Assembly: GCA_934045075.1 (NCBI GenBank) | Contig: OW203745.1 | Span: 15,000,768 to 15,064,767 of the forward strand | Direction of reading: 5' to 3' | DNA: 64,000 bases | DNA from: Yponomeuta sedellus | Taxonomy: Eukaryota; Arthropoda; Insecta; Lepidoptera; Yponomeutidae | Part shown: positions 40,605 to 52,317 of the stretch, one piece after another | How the letters are laid out: every line of letters begins with the position of its first letter | Position numbering within the stretch: position 1 is the first letter of the stretch | Translations under genes and position numbers: made by a program | Notes under the pieces: model-generated | Told to the model about the DNA's origin: nothing | The model's database searches: none | What the model saw: only the letters and a program-made list of their open reading frames with translations

Positions 40605-40720
40605 CGACAATATCCTAGTCAATGCAGCGTCCGAGTGCTCCCTTCACCCATCTAGTGTGAGTGAAGGTGGCACTGGACGCTGTATAAATCATCTCATTTT
40701 GGAGATACAAAGGCCAAAGT
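40605..40720 (+). repeat. Repeat ending 'tgtataaatcatctcatt'
   Basis: 'agtcaatgcagcgtccgagtgctcccttcacccatctagtgtgagtgaaggtggcactggacgctgtataaatcatctcatt'; partial copy of the 56266-56623 family. Confidence 0.7.
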
Positions 40721-41489
40721 TTTTTATCATTGTGCATAAATGAATCAATATTTCATACGAGTACTACAGTGCTACACAAGAAATAAGTCTCGCGGATGTA
40801 CCTGCGCAGATGACCAAATTTTGGATGTGCGGCAAGTTGATCGACCAATCAGATAGTTTCATTTTATGGCAGGCCGCGCGCCTTTGTTGCTATTGGTTGA
40901 TTCAACGTCATCGATGCAGGTGACTATTAGTTTGGCAATATTAGCGTGAGCGAAATAGGTAGCGTACTGTGGCAATCAATTCTGCACCTTAACCCGTATC
41001 GGTTAAAGATCATGTTTAATGTACTTATCGCTTCGGGTACTTTCGTTACACTTCTTCCTAGTCTGCGCGAACGTAGATTCCCGAAGGGACTTTTATGATA
41101 TGTTACTGTAACAGATTTGCTCATAATAATACGACTCTTTGAAACTCTCCTCAAATGCAGCCAATTGCTGTGGTAAAGGGCAGGTCTGTATCAGAGACTA
41201 TTTAAACGTCTTACTTCTTCGGTAACTAGGTACTTTAATACAGAGTCGTTTTCACCATTTTACAAGGCAACTGTAGGCAATAATGTGGCAGAGCTATGAC
41301 AATAAAACCATTAAGTTGAGAAATTCCATGAATAATTAAAGCGGAATAATTACCCACAGCGACAGTGTAACCGAATCTACTGGGTAATATAGCCGAACAC
41401 AGTATAATTCGATTTTACTCGTAAAACGGTCTAAAGGTAGGTTTGTAAAGATATTTCTTAATTTTTCGCGATACTCATATATTCTTCTT

Positions 41490-41640
41490 CTTCTTCAGGC
41501 TATATTATGTAGTCCACTGCTGGACATAGCCCTCCCCTAATGAGCGCCATAGCGCCCTGTCTTCAGCTTGCCGCATCCAGCATCTGCCGGCAGTTTTTCA
41601 CAGATCGTCATCCCACCTGGATGGAGGGCGTATATAGTTA
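41490..41640 (+). repeat. 'tagtccactgctgg' LINE tail fragment
   Basis: Near-identical to 21345-21505 including 'gccgcatccagcatctgccggcagttttt'. Confidence 0.8.
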
Positions 41641-42181
41641 TATTAAACGAGTCTTATTACTATTATTTATTAGGGAAAACATAATTACCTTATTTCCTGA
41701 AGTTTCGGAAGCGTTACAGTTGCTGTGGTCTCGGGTAGACTGAAGTGGTGAGTACAGTCAATTATTGTACATTTTCGCAGCTGGCCGATACACAACACTT
41801 ACTACGCCCACGGACAGGTCCGGTGACAAGGCGCATGATTTGTTTTTACTTAAACCAAATCACGCGAAATAATGGAAATAAGTTAATTACGTTTTATCTA
41901 ATAAATAATCGCGATTAAACTCATTTAATATATAACTATTGTAAAGATGTATTAACTCCTTCGTGGAAAAATATAGGCAATGAACGTCCAACCGTAGATG
42001 TGATTAAAATTACTAGAACGATATTTTTTTTACTTTATTATGCATCTGGCGCCTGAGATATAGGTACCTGAGATACAGTACACATTGTATCAAATGAAAT
42101 ATTTTTTTTGTTCAAATAAACAATCTCATCTTATTATTTATTTTATTTATCTTTCCTGTGTTCCTGTTATGCCACTAAGAT

Positions 42182-42300
42182 CTCAGGGTGATATAGGTGC
42201 TGGGTTAGCCATCTAAACGACAATGTCCCAGTCACTGCAGCGTCCGAGTGATCTCTTCACTCATAAAGTGGGTGAAGGTGCTACTGGGCGCTCTATGTTT
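42182..42300 (+). repeat. Partial copy of the 56266-56623 repeat family
   Basis: 'ggtgatataggtgctgggttagccatctaaacgacaatgtcccagtcactgcagcgtccgagtg...gtgctactgggcgct'. Confidence 0.65.
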
Positions 42301-42469
42301 GTTTTATTTCCACAGTTTAATATCCTGCTTAGCTTGTACTTTTTATTCGATTATTATTACAGTTTTGACTTGCCATGTAATTCGAGTTCCTTTTTGTTAT
42401 ATTCCCTAAAGTAAAATATTGCTTGTGGTCGTCCACGGATGAGTAAAATGTAAAAAAGGTTTCTTTCCT

Positions 42470-42550
42470 ACCTCGTTGGTCTAGCGGTAATACGTCTTAT
42501 TACCGTACTATAGGTCATGACTTCGATTCCTACTAGGGGGCACCGTACAT
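42470..42550 (+). mobile_element. tRNA-like SINE head
   Basis: 'acctcgttggtctagcggtaatacgtcttattaccgtactataggtcatgacttcgattcctactaggggg' has A-box-like TGGTCTAGCGG and a weak B-box ACTTCGATTCC, followed by a SINE-like tail. Confidence 0.6.
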
Positions 42551-42684
42551 TAATTTGTACAATGGCCTCTGTCGGAATGTATTTCCGTGTTTGTGATGCC
42601 CTTACGTGGCACCATAGAACAAGCTATTCTAGTTTGGGACAAGTGCTTGTGTTGCATGGAAGATTTTTTTCTGACAAAAACAAT

Positions 42685-42762
42685 GGATAACTCCTCACAT
42701 AAGTGAGGAGTTATCCTGGTTTTTTGAGGCTAAAAGATAACTTTTAGCCTCAAAAAACCAGG
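42685..42762. repeat. Two overlapping perfect hairpins with identical ATAA loops
   Basis: Hairpin 1: stem GGATAACTCCTCAC (42685-42698), loop ATAA, complement 42703-42716. Hairpin 2: a 22-bp stem beginning CCTGGTTTTTTGAGG at 42715, loop ATAA at 42737-42740, complement to 42762. They share the CC at 42715-42716. No gene adjoins. Confidence 0.95.
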
Positions 42763-43820
42763 AAAACAATTGTTCAAATGGCCACCTCTTGCTCAGCAAA
42801 CAACGAATGAACACATGCAAGGAAATGAAGTTTACCGTTCCCGTCTGAGCAAAAGTACGGTCCTATAAGTTAGAGTAACAGAGGAAGCCTGGAAAACTCG
42901 GAATAGTGAAGGCTTTCAGGGTGAAATAGAGCGGAAACACAGACCCGGTGCCGTGTTCAAACTGAGCATTTCTACTAGGATAAAGTTGTAAGTTGCTACC
43001 ACACTGGGCGATCGCAATTCAAACTAATGCTAGGATTAGTCTTGCTGTCTTGTTTGGGCGTAATGCTGGAAATGGTTCACCCATTATTCCGGCTCAGTGT
43101 AATGTATGGAAAATGAAATTACCCGAGCTGCTAAAAAAATACGTATTAATCATTAACTTTACGCTTAGACATTTTGAAGAGAAGTTAATTGACTTGCGGC
43201 CAAAGGTAGCTACAACAGTTAAGACGGGCATGGAAAAGACTCGTGAGATAAAGCTGTCGTCAATCCACCAATCGGGAATGAATGAATGAATAATTCTTTA
43301 TGGCACTAAAAACATAATTTGTATAAAGACGAGCTTAATACTTGGTAGTATTTTCTTCCAGCTAACCCACGATGATGCGGACAAAGGAAGGGGTAGTGCC
43401 AGTAAAAAATATAATATAGGAGTGATTTATTACATAAACTCTTCTTCTTCAACTAAATAATACAAATATAGTTTAAATACGCAAACGTATATAAAGTAGT
43501 ACAAAAAATATAAAATTATACTCAAATACATATTTACTGTAATCTATATACATACTAATAATCAATATTACTTACACATACAATACTCAATCTAATAATC
43601 AATCGTAACAGAATGCTCAGAAGTTGAATGAAAAACTTGTCTGCGTGAGTCACAGTATGTTACCACCTTTATTCGAACGAGGCATTCCTAGTAGGTAGGT
43701 TTCCCGAATAAATCCGGTTTGCAACGAATTTATATTAAAATGGAGCAAACGAGAGGCTATTTTTATCTTTTAAATGCTGAAAAATCATCATGCACCGGAA
43801 AGGAAAATTTATTTTAAAAT

Positions 43821-44198
43821 ACCTATTTAGAGGCTAAAAATTCCACCCATGTCGGGACTGGAACCCGATTATATTAAAAAGAATATAATCACGTGGGTAC
43901 AGCGATATCATTCCGATGTAAAACCTAACTGCAAAGTAGGTACTCGTGGCTGCAAGTGATGCAAATTACTTCAGCCATATGTCGCTGCCTGTACGTAATA
44001 CAGAGAATATTGTAAAGAGGTTTAAAATTTCACTAATGCTGGTGAGTCGCCCATTAGCTCAGTTGGAAGAGCGCTGGCACGGATAGCCAAAGGTCGCGGG
44101 TTCGATTCCCTGCTTCACCCGCATGGGTGAAATTTTTAGCCTAAATAGGTTTTTTAAAATTGTCCTTAGCACGGGTTAGTGCATTAAAAAGAATATAA
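43821..44198. repeat. tRNA-cassette repeat with 12-bp TSD
   Basis: Perfect duplication TTATTTTAAAAT at 43809-43820 and 44199-44210. A short inverted end, then a plus-strand unit with cassette 44048-44129 whose 3' arm has acquired extra bases (ttcgattccctgcttcacccgcatgggtg). Confidence 0.9.
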
Positions 44199-45184
44199 TT
44201 ATTTTAAAATGTTATTATGCCATAAATTCTGAACGACCGCCATATTTTCTTATCGCACGCCCACCGAGTTAGGAAATCGTTTTGCTAGAAATCGAGTGAA
44301 AGTAAATGCCAGCTGGATTGCCAATAAAACAAAGATACAGCCACGTAAGGACGTCCCTAAACATTTATGAGGAGTGGCGCTTACAGGCCACCGTTTCTGT
44401 GATTTTGAATGGATTTCTAAGCATAAAGATGGTAGATAGGTACCTACTTGGGTTTTGGCTACGAACAATATTTTTAGGCAGCACTGTAATTTAAAGGCCG
44501 TGTAACCCATAACGTTTGGGTCGTATTGAGCAGAGTTGAATAAAAATCTAATGCCAGATGTCTGTATTTCGCCAAATAGGTACTCACTAGGCAAATAGGT
44601 GTCACTACAGCTAGGCAAGGTTTTCGACCTTGTAAAGTTTTATTACACACCTGATTGAAAGACTCGTATTTTTGAGTAAAAATAGTTGAAAAAAAAAATG
44701 TGGACATGGTATTTTGTATGAAAAAAATCGTAATATTTTATATTCGCACAGATATGGATTTAATCTAGTTTCTTTCTAAGACTTTACTCACTAACCCATA
44801 TTTCTCTCGATACCAATGATATCGTACAAATAAAGAAAATGACTTACACCTTTCGTCGTCACGTCTTTATTAATTTGTACTATACTATAAAGAAGGATAT
44901 GCATCATCCTTGTCTACGTAAGACGGATTAAATACGAATGTACGTGAAAATTAAAGACGGATATACGTCATCCTCGTGTAACATACAATGATACGTGTTT
45001 TTGCTTTTAAAAATCCATGAAACCAGCCTTACTTAAGTTTTATATATGCCCATTTTAGTGGCCAAGCTTCTTCATTAAAAAGTATGTTGAGAAGAAAAGG
45101 ATCTTTTTTGTTAATGTTTAAAAGCTCCCAGACTTTACGTTCTACCACCGCCTCAGACCACATTTTATATCACTTAAATGTTAT

Positions 45185-45365
45185 GAAATGAAATGAAAAG
45201 GTTTTGTTCAAAGTAGCTCAGCTGCGGCTTAATGAACGTTACAAGTCAAACTAGGTGTCCATTTCAAAATCTAGATCACTTTGGAGAAAAAATGTACAAA
45301 AAACTCCAAACTTAGTCTTTTCAAAGTTTAACTGTTTTAACAGAGTTTACATAATTTTTAAGGTT
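45185..45365 (+). repeat. Dispersed repeat, paralogue of 32190-32400
   Basis: 'ggttttgttcaaagtagctcagctgcggcttaatgaacg...tttcaaaatctagatcactttgg...aaactccaaacttagtcttttcaaag'. Confidence 0.75.
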
Positions 45366-45734
45366 AACGTGAGAACGAGTTTGTTGGTAAAAATACAGTG
45401 AAATACGGCCTGCAATGTTTTTATTTTAGTAACTACCAAACTAACTCGTTCACACATCAGAGGACATAGGTTTTAACTGCATTTAATTTGACCAGTAAAA
45501 ACGAAGTTAAAGTGGTCAGCTTTTTAGCTTTGTCGTTTTAAAATCATATTCAAAGAGCAGGCGTGGCTTGTGTTCAAATAATTAATGGCCGAACTTAAAA
45601 CAAAACAACTCGCTAACTGCGCGAAGCACGCAATTCAGGCGTACATTTCTGTTTTGTTGCTTTGACATGCACGCTACGGATATTTACAGAGAGCTGGGTA
45701 AATAAATTAGTTATGTTGCAGTTCTTTAAAGTTA

Positions 45735-48065
45735 TAACCGAGTGTTAACATTTGAGCGGAGCTGTTCGTATTTTGCTATCGGAATGTACCGTTGCTGACA
45801 GTAATCAAGACACTCTGGAAGCTCTACGTCTTAAACACCCATCACCTGGTCGGGTTTTGGACTACCCCCCAGAGCCGAATCTTTCGAGCGAGTTTCTCTC
45901 AGTAGAAGTTTCTGATGTCGCGGAGGCCATTGCTTCCTTTAATAATGGCTCAGCGGGGGGACTGGATGGATTACGTCCAGGGCATCTTAAAGAGCTGACT
46001 TCTGTTGGTGCGGATGACAGTGGCGTTCTCCTATTACACTCCTTGTGTAGTTTGGCAAACTACATGTTAAAAGGAATGGTTAATCGAGAAGTCTGCCCGT
46101 TCTTATATGGTGCATGTCTTTGTGCCCTAAAAAAAAAGAATGGAGGGGTTATGTTATGCGCCGTCTGGTCGCCAAGCTTTGTTGCCGGGCTGTGAGGGAT
46201 GTTATGGCAACAGAATTGCAGCCGCAGCAATTGAGCTTCGGGATACCATTGGGTTGTGAAGCTGCGATGCATGCCACCCGTGCGTTTGCTTTGGCCTGGA
46301 GCGATCCCGATCATATAATTGTTAAGGTTGATATCCAGAATGCCTTTAACAGTGTTGAGCAAGACGTTGTCTTGGGTAAGGTTAGGGACCGGGCTCCATC
46401 TCTATATCCTTTTCTCCATCAATGCTATTCGAGACCAACTAATTTATTTTTGGTGATAACGTGATGGAGTCTCAGGTGGGAGCGCAGCAGGTGATCCTTT
46501 GGGCCCTCTTTTGTTTAACTTGGCTATACAGGATGTTATTGCTGGCCTGCGTTCCCCTCTGAACGTTTGGTACTTGGACGATGGCTCAATTGGAGGGGAT
46601 CCTGTCGGTGTAGTCGAATACCTCAAAAGCCTGGAAAGAGGGTTTGGGGACATGGGACTCAAATTGGGCAGATTTCTGCGGGCAGGTTCTGGGCAGATTT
46701 CGCGGGATGTTCTGTCGCAAGTAGATGCCGTAGTCCCAGGGCTTAAGACGTTAAGTAAGTCAGATTTTACTCTTTTGGGAGCGCCAATTTTCCCAGAAGG
46801 TATTCCTCAAGTCCTTACCAATAAGATACGGATCTTGTTGGCAACGAAGCCACATCCAAAGCAACTTTCTGCCCACAATGCGTTAACGATCCTGCGAAGT
46901 TGCCTGTCATTCCCCAGGTTGACTTACTCAGTTCGCACTACTCCATTGTGGTTATGCAGTTTTAAAACGTCGGAGTATGATGAGGCTTTAAAGGAGTTTT
47001 TAGAAACTGTTCTCAACATTAGGATGACGTCGACACAGTGGTGCCAAGCGGCTCTTCCAATTAGGCATGGCGGTTTGGGTATTCATCGCTTGCAGGACAT
47101 CGAGCTCCCAGCGTTTCTTGCTTCGTCGCATGGGGTTTTGGATCTCGTCACTCGTATATTGAATATTAATGGTGACGGGTTTCACATCCCTTTCGCCGAT
47201 GAGGCCTTGAGTTTATGGCAGGCTTGCTGTCCTGGGAGTGACTTGCCGGAGCGGCCTGAGCTTCAACGTGAGTGGGATGAAGTAATAAGCAAGATAACGC
47301 TGGACGCATTGCTGAACTCCAGGGGCTGGTTCTGGGGCTGATCTTGCGAGATTTCGCGCTGTTTCGAGACCGGATTCGGGAATATGGCTTCATGCTTTGC
47401 CATCCCCACAGCTGGGGACCTTTTTGGACTGCGATTCACTCCGAGTGGCTGTTGCTTTGCGCTTAGGTTGTAAAGTCTGTCAACCGCACCGTTGTGTCTG
47501 TGGCGTGGAGGTGGACGCTCAGGGCCGCCACGGGCTGCATTGTGTCCGTAGTGCAGGTAGAATCTGTCGGCACCATAGCATAAATGATATTGTTCGACGG
47601 GCTCTGGTTTCGGCAAATATCCCTTCTGTCCTTGAGCCTCCGGGCTTATGCCGGAACGATGGGAAACGTCCGGACGGCCTTACTCTGGTTCCGTGGGAAA
47701 AGGGTCGAAGTTTGATGTGTGATGCTACTTGTGTGTGCACGTTCGCGCCCTCGCATGTCGTATCTACTGCCGTTGCTGCTGGCACCGCGGCTGAACTGGC
47801 TGCGAGGCATAAGACGCAGAAGTATAGCCAGCTTATGAATTCCTACATATTTGTGCCGCTGGCTATAGAAACTTCTGGTGTATGGGGAGCGCAGGGCAGC
47901 GTTTTTATTAGGGAGCTGGGACGCCGATTGAGGGACCGTGGCATGGACGTTCGCTCTGGGGCATATCTGAGCCAAAGGATTTCCCTTGCTGTGCAGCGCG
48001 GTAACGCGGCCAGTATTATGGGGACTTTTGGTTCGGATGTGGCTCGGAACGATTTATTTGCATAG
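45735..48065 (+). pseudogene. Non-LTR-type reverse transcriptase with C-terminal zinc knuckle and restriction-like endonuclease
   Basis: About 2.3 kb of one frameshifted polyprotein. N-terminal thumb-proximal block LKHPSPGRVLDYPPEPN and NGSAGGLDGLRPGHLKEL; RT motif A IIVKVDIQNAFNSVEQDVVL (46317-46380); motif B GDPLGPLLFNLAI after a 1-base loss near 46492; motif C WYLDDGSIGG (Asp pair at 46577-46582). A further frame change near 47335 leads to GCKVCQPHRCVCG...GRHGLHC (CCHC knuckle), RHHSINDIV, then DGKRPDG...CDAT, which resembles the PD-x(12-14)-D core of restriction-like endonucleases of R2-group elements. Another frame change lies near 46130-46160. No N-terminal DNA-binding fingers are seen, so it is 5'-truncated. 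Family placement is uncertain. Confidence 0.82.
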
Positions 48066-48226
48066 TTTTTTTTTTGTTTTTTGTTTTAATTATTATTTCA
48101 TTATTATTGTTATTGCCTTGACATCTTTTTAATTTCATTATTTTTGACGAAGCTTTATGTGAATGTTGATTATGTTTGTACTGATTTTTTTTAATGTCTA
48201 TGTAAAAATTTTAGGTATGTCTATAA

Positions 48227-48254
48227 TTTTTAGCCTCTAAATAGGTTTTTAAAA
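48227..48254 (+). repeat. Solo 28-bp end motif with 11-bp target duplication
   Basis: The 28 bases (ttttTAGCCTCTAAATAGG...aaaa) are exactly the end motif of the tRNA-cassette repeat. They are flanked by TATGTCTATAA at 48216-48226 and 48255-48265. Nothing else of the repeat is present. Confidence 0.92.
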
Positions 48255-48702
48255 TATGTCTATAAAGTTAACATTTGGTTTACATGGGGGTATTTTCCCA
48301 TGAGGGTGTAGTTTGAGAATCTCTGCCTTGATAGTATCAATTTGGTTTAATTGTTCTGTGGTATCAATGTCACTTTGACATACCATTTTTTCTTTTCTGT
48401 ACATTTGCACAGATTAATGAGACAAAATATATGATCTTATTTCTGCGTCTCATTCACTTGACTGTCTTCCAGGGTAGGTACAAAATCCAAATAGTTCTAT
48501 GATCTCATTCGTTCAAACCTCAGAAGCAATGAGCTGTTTTCAGCACAACTTCCCAAAACACTTCATTGATTGCGCTTATAGGGCGTTATATCTTGTTCTG
48601 AGCGTGATACAATTTCAAAATCTAGATCATTTGGAGAAAAAAAATTGAACAAAAAACTCCAAACTTAGTCTTTTCAAAGACAATTTTTACAAAACTCATA
48701 CA

Positions 48703-49197
48703 ATATTGTAAAGAGGTTCGAAATTTCACTGATGCCGTGAGTCGCCCATTGGCTCAATTGGTAGAGCGCTGGTACGGATAGCCAGAGGTTGCGGGTTCGA
48801 ATCCCGGCATGGGAGAAATTTTTAGCCTCTAAATAGGTTTTTAAATTTGTTCCTTAGCACGGGTTAGTGCATTAAAAATAAAAATAGTGTAATCATGTGG
48901 GTACAGTGATATCGTTCCGATGTTAAACCTAACTGCAAAGTAGGTAGTCGGGGCTGTAAGTAATGCAATTTGCTTAAGACAGATGTCGCTGTCTGTACGT
49001 AATACAGAGAATATTGTAAAGAGGTTCGAAATTTCACTGATGCCGTGAGTCGCCCATTGGCTCAATTGGTAGAGCGCTGGCACGGATAGCCAGAGGTTGC
49101 GGGTTCGAATTCCGGCATGGGTGAAATTTTTAGCCTCTAAATAGGTTTTTAAATTTGTCCTTAGCACGGGTTAGTGCATTAAAAATAAAAATAGTGT
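48703..49197 (+). repeat. tRNA-cassette tandem repeat with 12-bp TSD
   Basis: Perfect duplication AAAACTCATACA at 48691-48702 and 49198-49209. One and a half direct units of period 308 (cctctaaatag at 48826 and 49134) with cassettes 48743-48815 (3' arm ATGGGAG) and 49051-49123. It is inserted inside the dispersed repeat described at 32190-32400. Confidence 0.92.
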
Positions 49198-49860
49198 AAA
49201 ACTCATACACTTTACACGCTTTAATTCCAGACATCATTGTCATTTAAATAATCCTTAATATTTTTACTAAAATACTACTACTACTACTACTAGGGCTACT
49301 GCCCTTTTTGCACAAAGTGTAGTTTTACACATTTTTTGTACCGCGTTTCAGTGAAACCTAATATATATTCAGAGATTTTTTTTATAGAAAAGTATACAAT
49401 GCCCCATGAAGGATGTAGGTATTTAACCTTTGCCAACGTAAATTTTGGGATCAAAAGTTTATGTTTATTTCTAGTACTTATTTACATTGTGTTGCTAATA
49501 TTTTTCCTGAAATAGGTTACATAATATTTTCATACATATACTGGCTGGCAACGGTCTATTATTTTACTCTACTATACACAAGGATCGAAATGCGTAGCAT
49601 CGCAATATAACTCATAAACTTTTTGGAACAAATTAGAAAAAAAACTACGAGCGTTTTTCCGGAACTGGTCCACTATATACAAAAATAGCGGATATTGGGG
49701 GAGATCGCACCGAAAATGCTGGGAAATATTTTCCTACGTGTCAAGCGACACCAGCTGGGCCGTCTCTTGGACACGTCCGTCGTTAATTGAAATAACACCC
49801 TACACTAGCCATTTTGTATAGCATAGTGAAGATACGATAATTGAAAGGCATATAATTATG

Positions 49861-50053
49861 TAAAAACCTATTTAGAGGCTAAAAATTTCACCCATGCCGG
49901 GATTCGCTCCATTGGCTCAATTGGTAGAGCGCTGGCACGGATAGCCATAGGTTGCGGGTTCGAATCCCGGCATGGGTGAAATTTTTAGCCTCTAAATAGG
50001 TTTTTAAATTTGTCCTTAGCACGGGTTAGTGCATTAAAAATGAAAATAGTATA
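49861..50053. repeat. tRNA-cassette repeat, inverted-fusion form, 11-bp TSD
   Basis: Duplication ATATAATTATG at 49850-49860 and 50054-50064. A minus-strand end and acceptor arm (to 'ccgggattcg') are fused straight into a plus-strand cassette 49905-49978, making a mini-hairpin version. Confidence 0.9.
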
Positions 50054-50499
50054 ATATAATTATGTGTGTATAAAGCCACGCATATATTTCGGAGAAGTTG
50101 GCTGAGACCTGGGTGGGTATGCTACTTAAGGTACCATGCCACGATCCTGAGAAAACTCTTTCGCTTTACCAAGATTTATTTACCAGGGCCGTGTTTCAAA
50201 AAACTTGATTTTATAGTACTTAAGACAGATTACACTTGACCACAGCATGATGGTAAGCAAAGACGGGGTCTGAAATGTTAAGTGCATAACTGTTAAATGC
50301 CGGTAGTCACCCCATAGACACCCGGAAGTACCGATTACCTACAATTTATATTTTATTATGACAATTCGATGTACATTGCGTAGCCGATTGAAACGGTTAC
50401 TTTTCCTAAGTACATGTTAGGCTTAGTACGCGTAGTTGCGAATAACAACTACGCGGACTGATTTGTTTGGTGGACTATCGCGCCGTTTTGTAAAGTGCG

Positions 50500-51665
50500 T
50501 GCACCTTTTTAAATTCTCCATATCCCACGGATTTATTCAGAAAAAATCGCAACGCGTGCTAAGCCTTAAATGTAATTAAAATTGTCTTTCCCGTCACCTA
50601 AGGCTGTATCTGCACTTTTGAAATGCATTAGTCAGTGTTTCTTGTTTTTAACTTTTTCCATATCTCACAGATTTAAAAAAAAAATCACGCCGTGAAAATT
50701 AGTAATGCGTGGTCAGCCTTAAACGTAATTAAAGTTATTTTTCCCTTCACTTAAGGCTGTATCATTAGAAGTGCATTAGACAGTGTTTCCTGTTTTTATA
50801 TTTTCTATATTTTACAGATTTAGGCAGAGAAAATCTCTCGGCGCAAATATCGTAATGTGTGATAAGCCTTAAATGTAATTAAAATTGTCTTTCTGCTCTG
50901 CTCTTTAGAAGTGCATTAGACAGTGTTTCCTGTTTTTGCATTTTAAATATCTAATAGATTTAGTCAGAATAAATCTCGCGGCTCAAATACCATAATGCGT
51001 GCTCAACCTTAAACGTATTTAAAATTATATTTTCTTTCACCTGAGGATGTATCTGCACTTTAGAAGTGTATTAAACAATGTTTTTACATTTCCCATATCA
51101 CAGATTTATTCAGAAAAATCACGCGGTGAAAAATCATAATGCTTGTATGTAATTAAAATTATCTTTCCCATCACTTAAGGCTGTATGTGCACTTTAGAAG
51201 TGCATTAGACAGTGTTTTTTTCTGTTTTTACATCACACTAATATTATAAAGGCGAAAGTTTGTGAGTGTGTATGTTTGTTACTTCTTCAGGTCTAAACGG
51301 CTGAAGAGTTTTCATTAAAATTTGGTCTGGAGTTAGCTGAAACCCTGGATTAACACATAGCCTACGTTCTACTGCGGAAAAATACCTTATTGCCACGGGA
51401 AGATCAATAAACCGCGGGTAACACGGCACCGCAAGACACAGCTTATTTTCGATATCTCACAGATTTATTCGGAAAAAACACACGGAGAAAGTTAGCAATG
51501 CGTGCAATTACATGTAATGAAAGTTATCTTTCCTATCTCCTAAGACTGTATCTGCACTTAGTGCATTAGACAGTGTTTCTAGTTTTTGCATTTTCTATAT
51601 CTCACAGATTAATTTATAAAGAAAAAATCGCGCGGTATAAAATGGTAATGCATGCTTCTGGTATT
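50500..51665 (+). repeat. ~150-bp satellite-like tandem array, about six copies
   Basis: Units carry 'cttaaatgtaattaaaattgtctttcc..tcac.taaggctgtat.tgcactttagaagtgcattagacagtgttt...tttttacattt..atatctcacagattta..cagaaaaaatc.cgcgg'. The 'gtaattaaa' phase marks fall near 50573, 50726, 50875, 51015, 51148 and (after an insertion) 51512. Copies are diverged, so the array is old. Confidence 0.85.
51233..51443 (+). mobile_element. Short Helitron-like element inserted in the satellite array
   Basis: Starts TCACACTAATATTATAAAGG after a host A. The body is as at 13479-13663. The end is degenerate (GACACAGCTTA). Confidence 0.65.
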
Positions 51666-51724
51666 ACAATTTAGGTACATAAAATTGTAACCATGAATTG
51701 TAATTCTGTGAAATAGTGCACTTG

Positions 51725-51935
51725 AAACGCTTATGGCTTAGTCGAGCCAAGTAATTGAATCAATCACCAATTATGGGCCTTATGGGCTTAACTTCTGACA
51801 GTAAAACCCGCCACTGTCTTACAATCCCCTACCAAACCGGACTTGGGCCCCGGGGTGGAGTATGGCTTAACCTTCCTGCGATGCAGGAAGAGACCCGTGC
51901 CCCAGCAGCGTGGACGTATAAAAATTTGATATCGA
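51725..51935 (+). mobile_element. 5S-derived SINE, internally deleted
   Basis: A short 5S-like start 'ttagtcgagccaagtaattgaatcaatcacc' joined to the SINE body and tail 'gccactgtcttacaatc...cggacttgggccccggggtggagtatggct'. Confidence 0.65.
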
Positions 51936-52317
51936 AATAGGGCACAAGGTATGCTACCATCCTTTATCCTTGATCCTTATTACCTCATTCACAGCCGCTT
52001 TCGGGTACTTCTCAACACAAATGTCATCTCCATAAATTCTCGTTCGACGCCGCGCCGCTCACTAGAAGAATAATTTAGCCTGTTCTGTCACTACGTCACG
52101 TTACGGCCCTTCCAGCAATAAATCTAGATCGGCCTTGTTGCATAAGAAATAGAATCGATTTCGGCTTAGACGATAATTTATGCAAGCGGAAGGCCAGTGA
52201 ATTATGGGCCTTGTTGTTGTAGGTAGACGAAGGGTCAGGGAGTTCGCTTTCAGTGACGTCATGTTTCACAAAACAGCGTTGGACGATGTGTCGCTTGGGG
52301 TTCACGCTCATAACTTT

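Noticed and set aside
42993..43289. 98-codon plus-strand open frame (MLPHWAIAIQTNARISLAVL...)
   Set aside because: No family resemblance, no splice or promoter context; treated as chance.
44250..44618. 122-codon minus-strand open frame
   Set aside because: No recognisable domain, overlaps another chance frame in opposite sense, and lies beside a repeat insertion.
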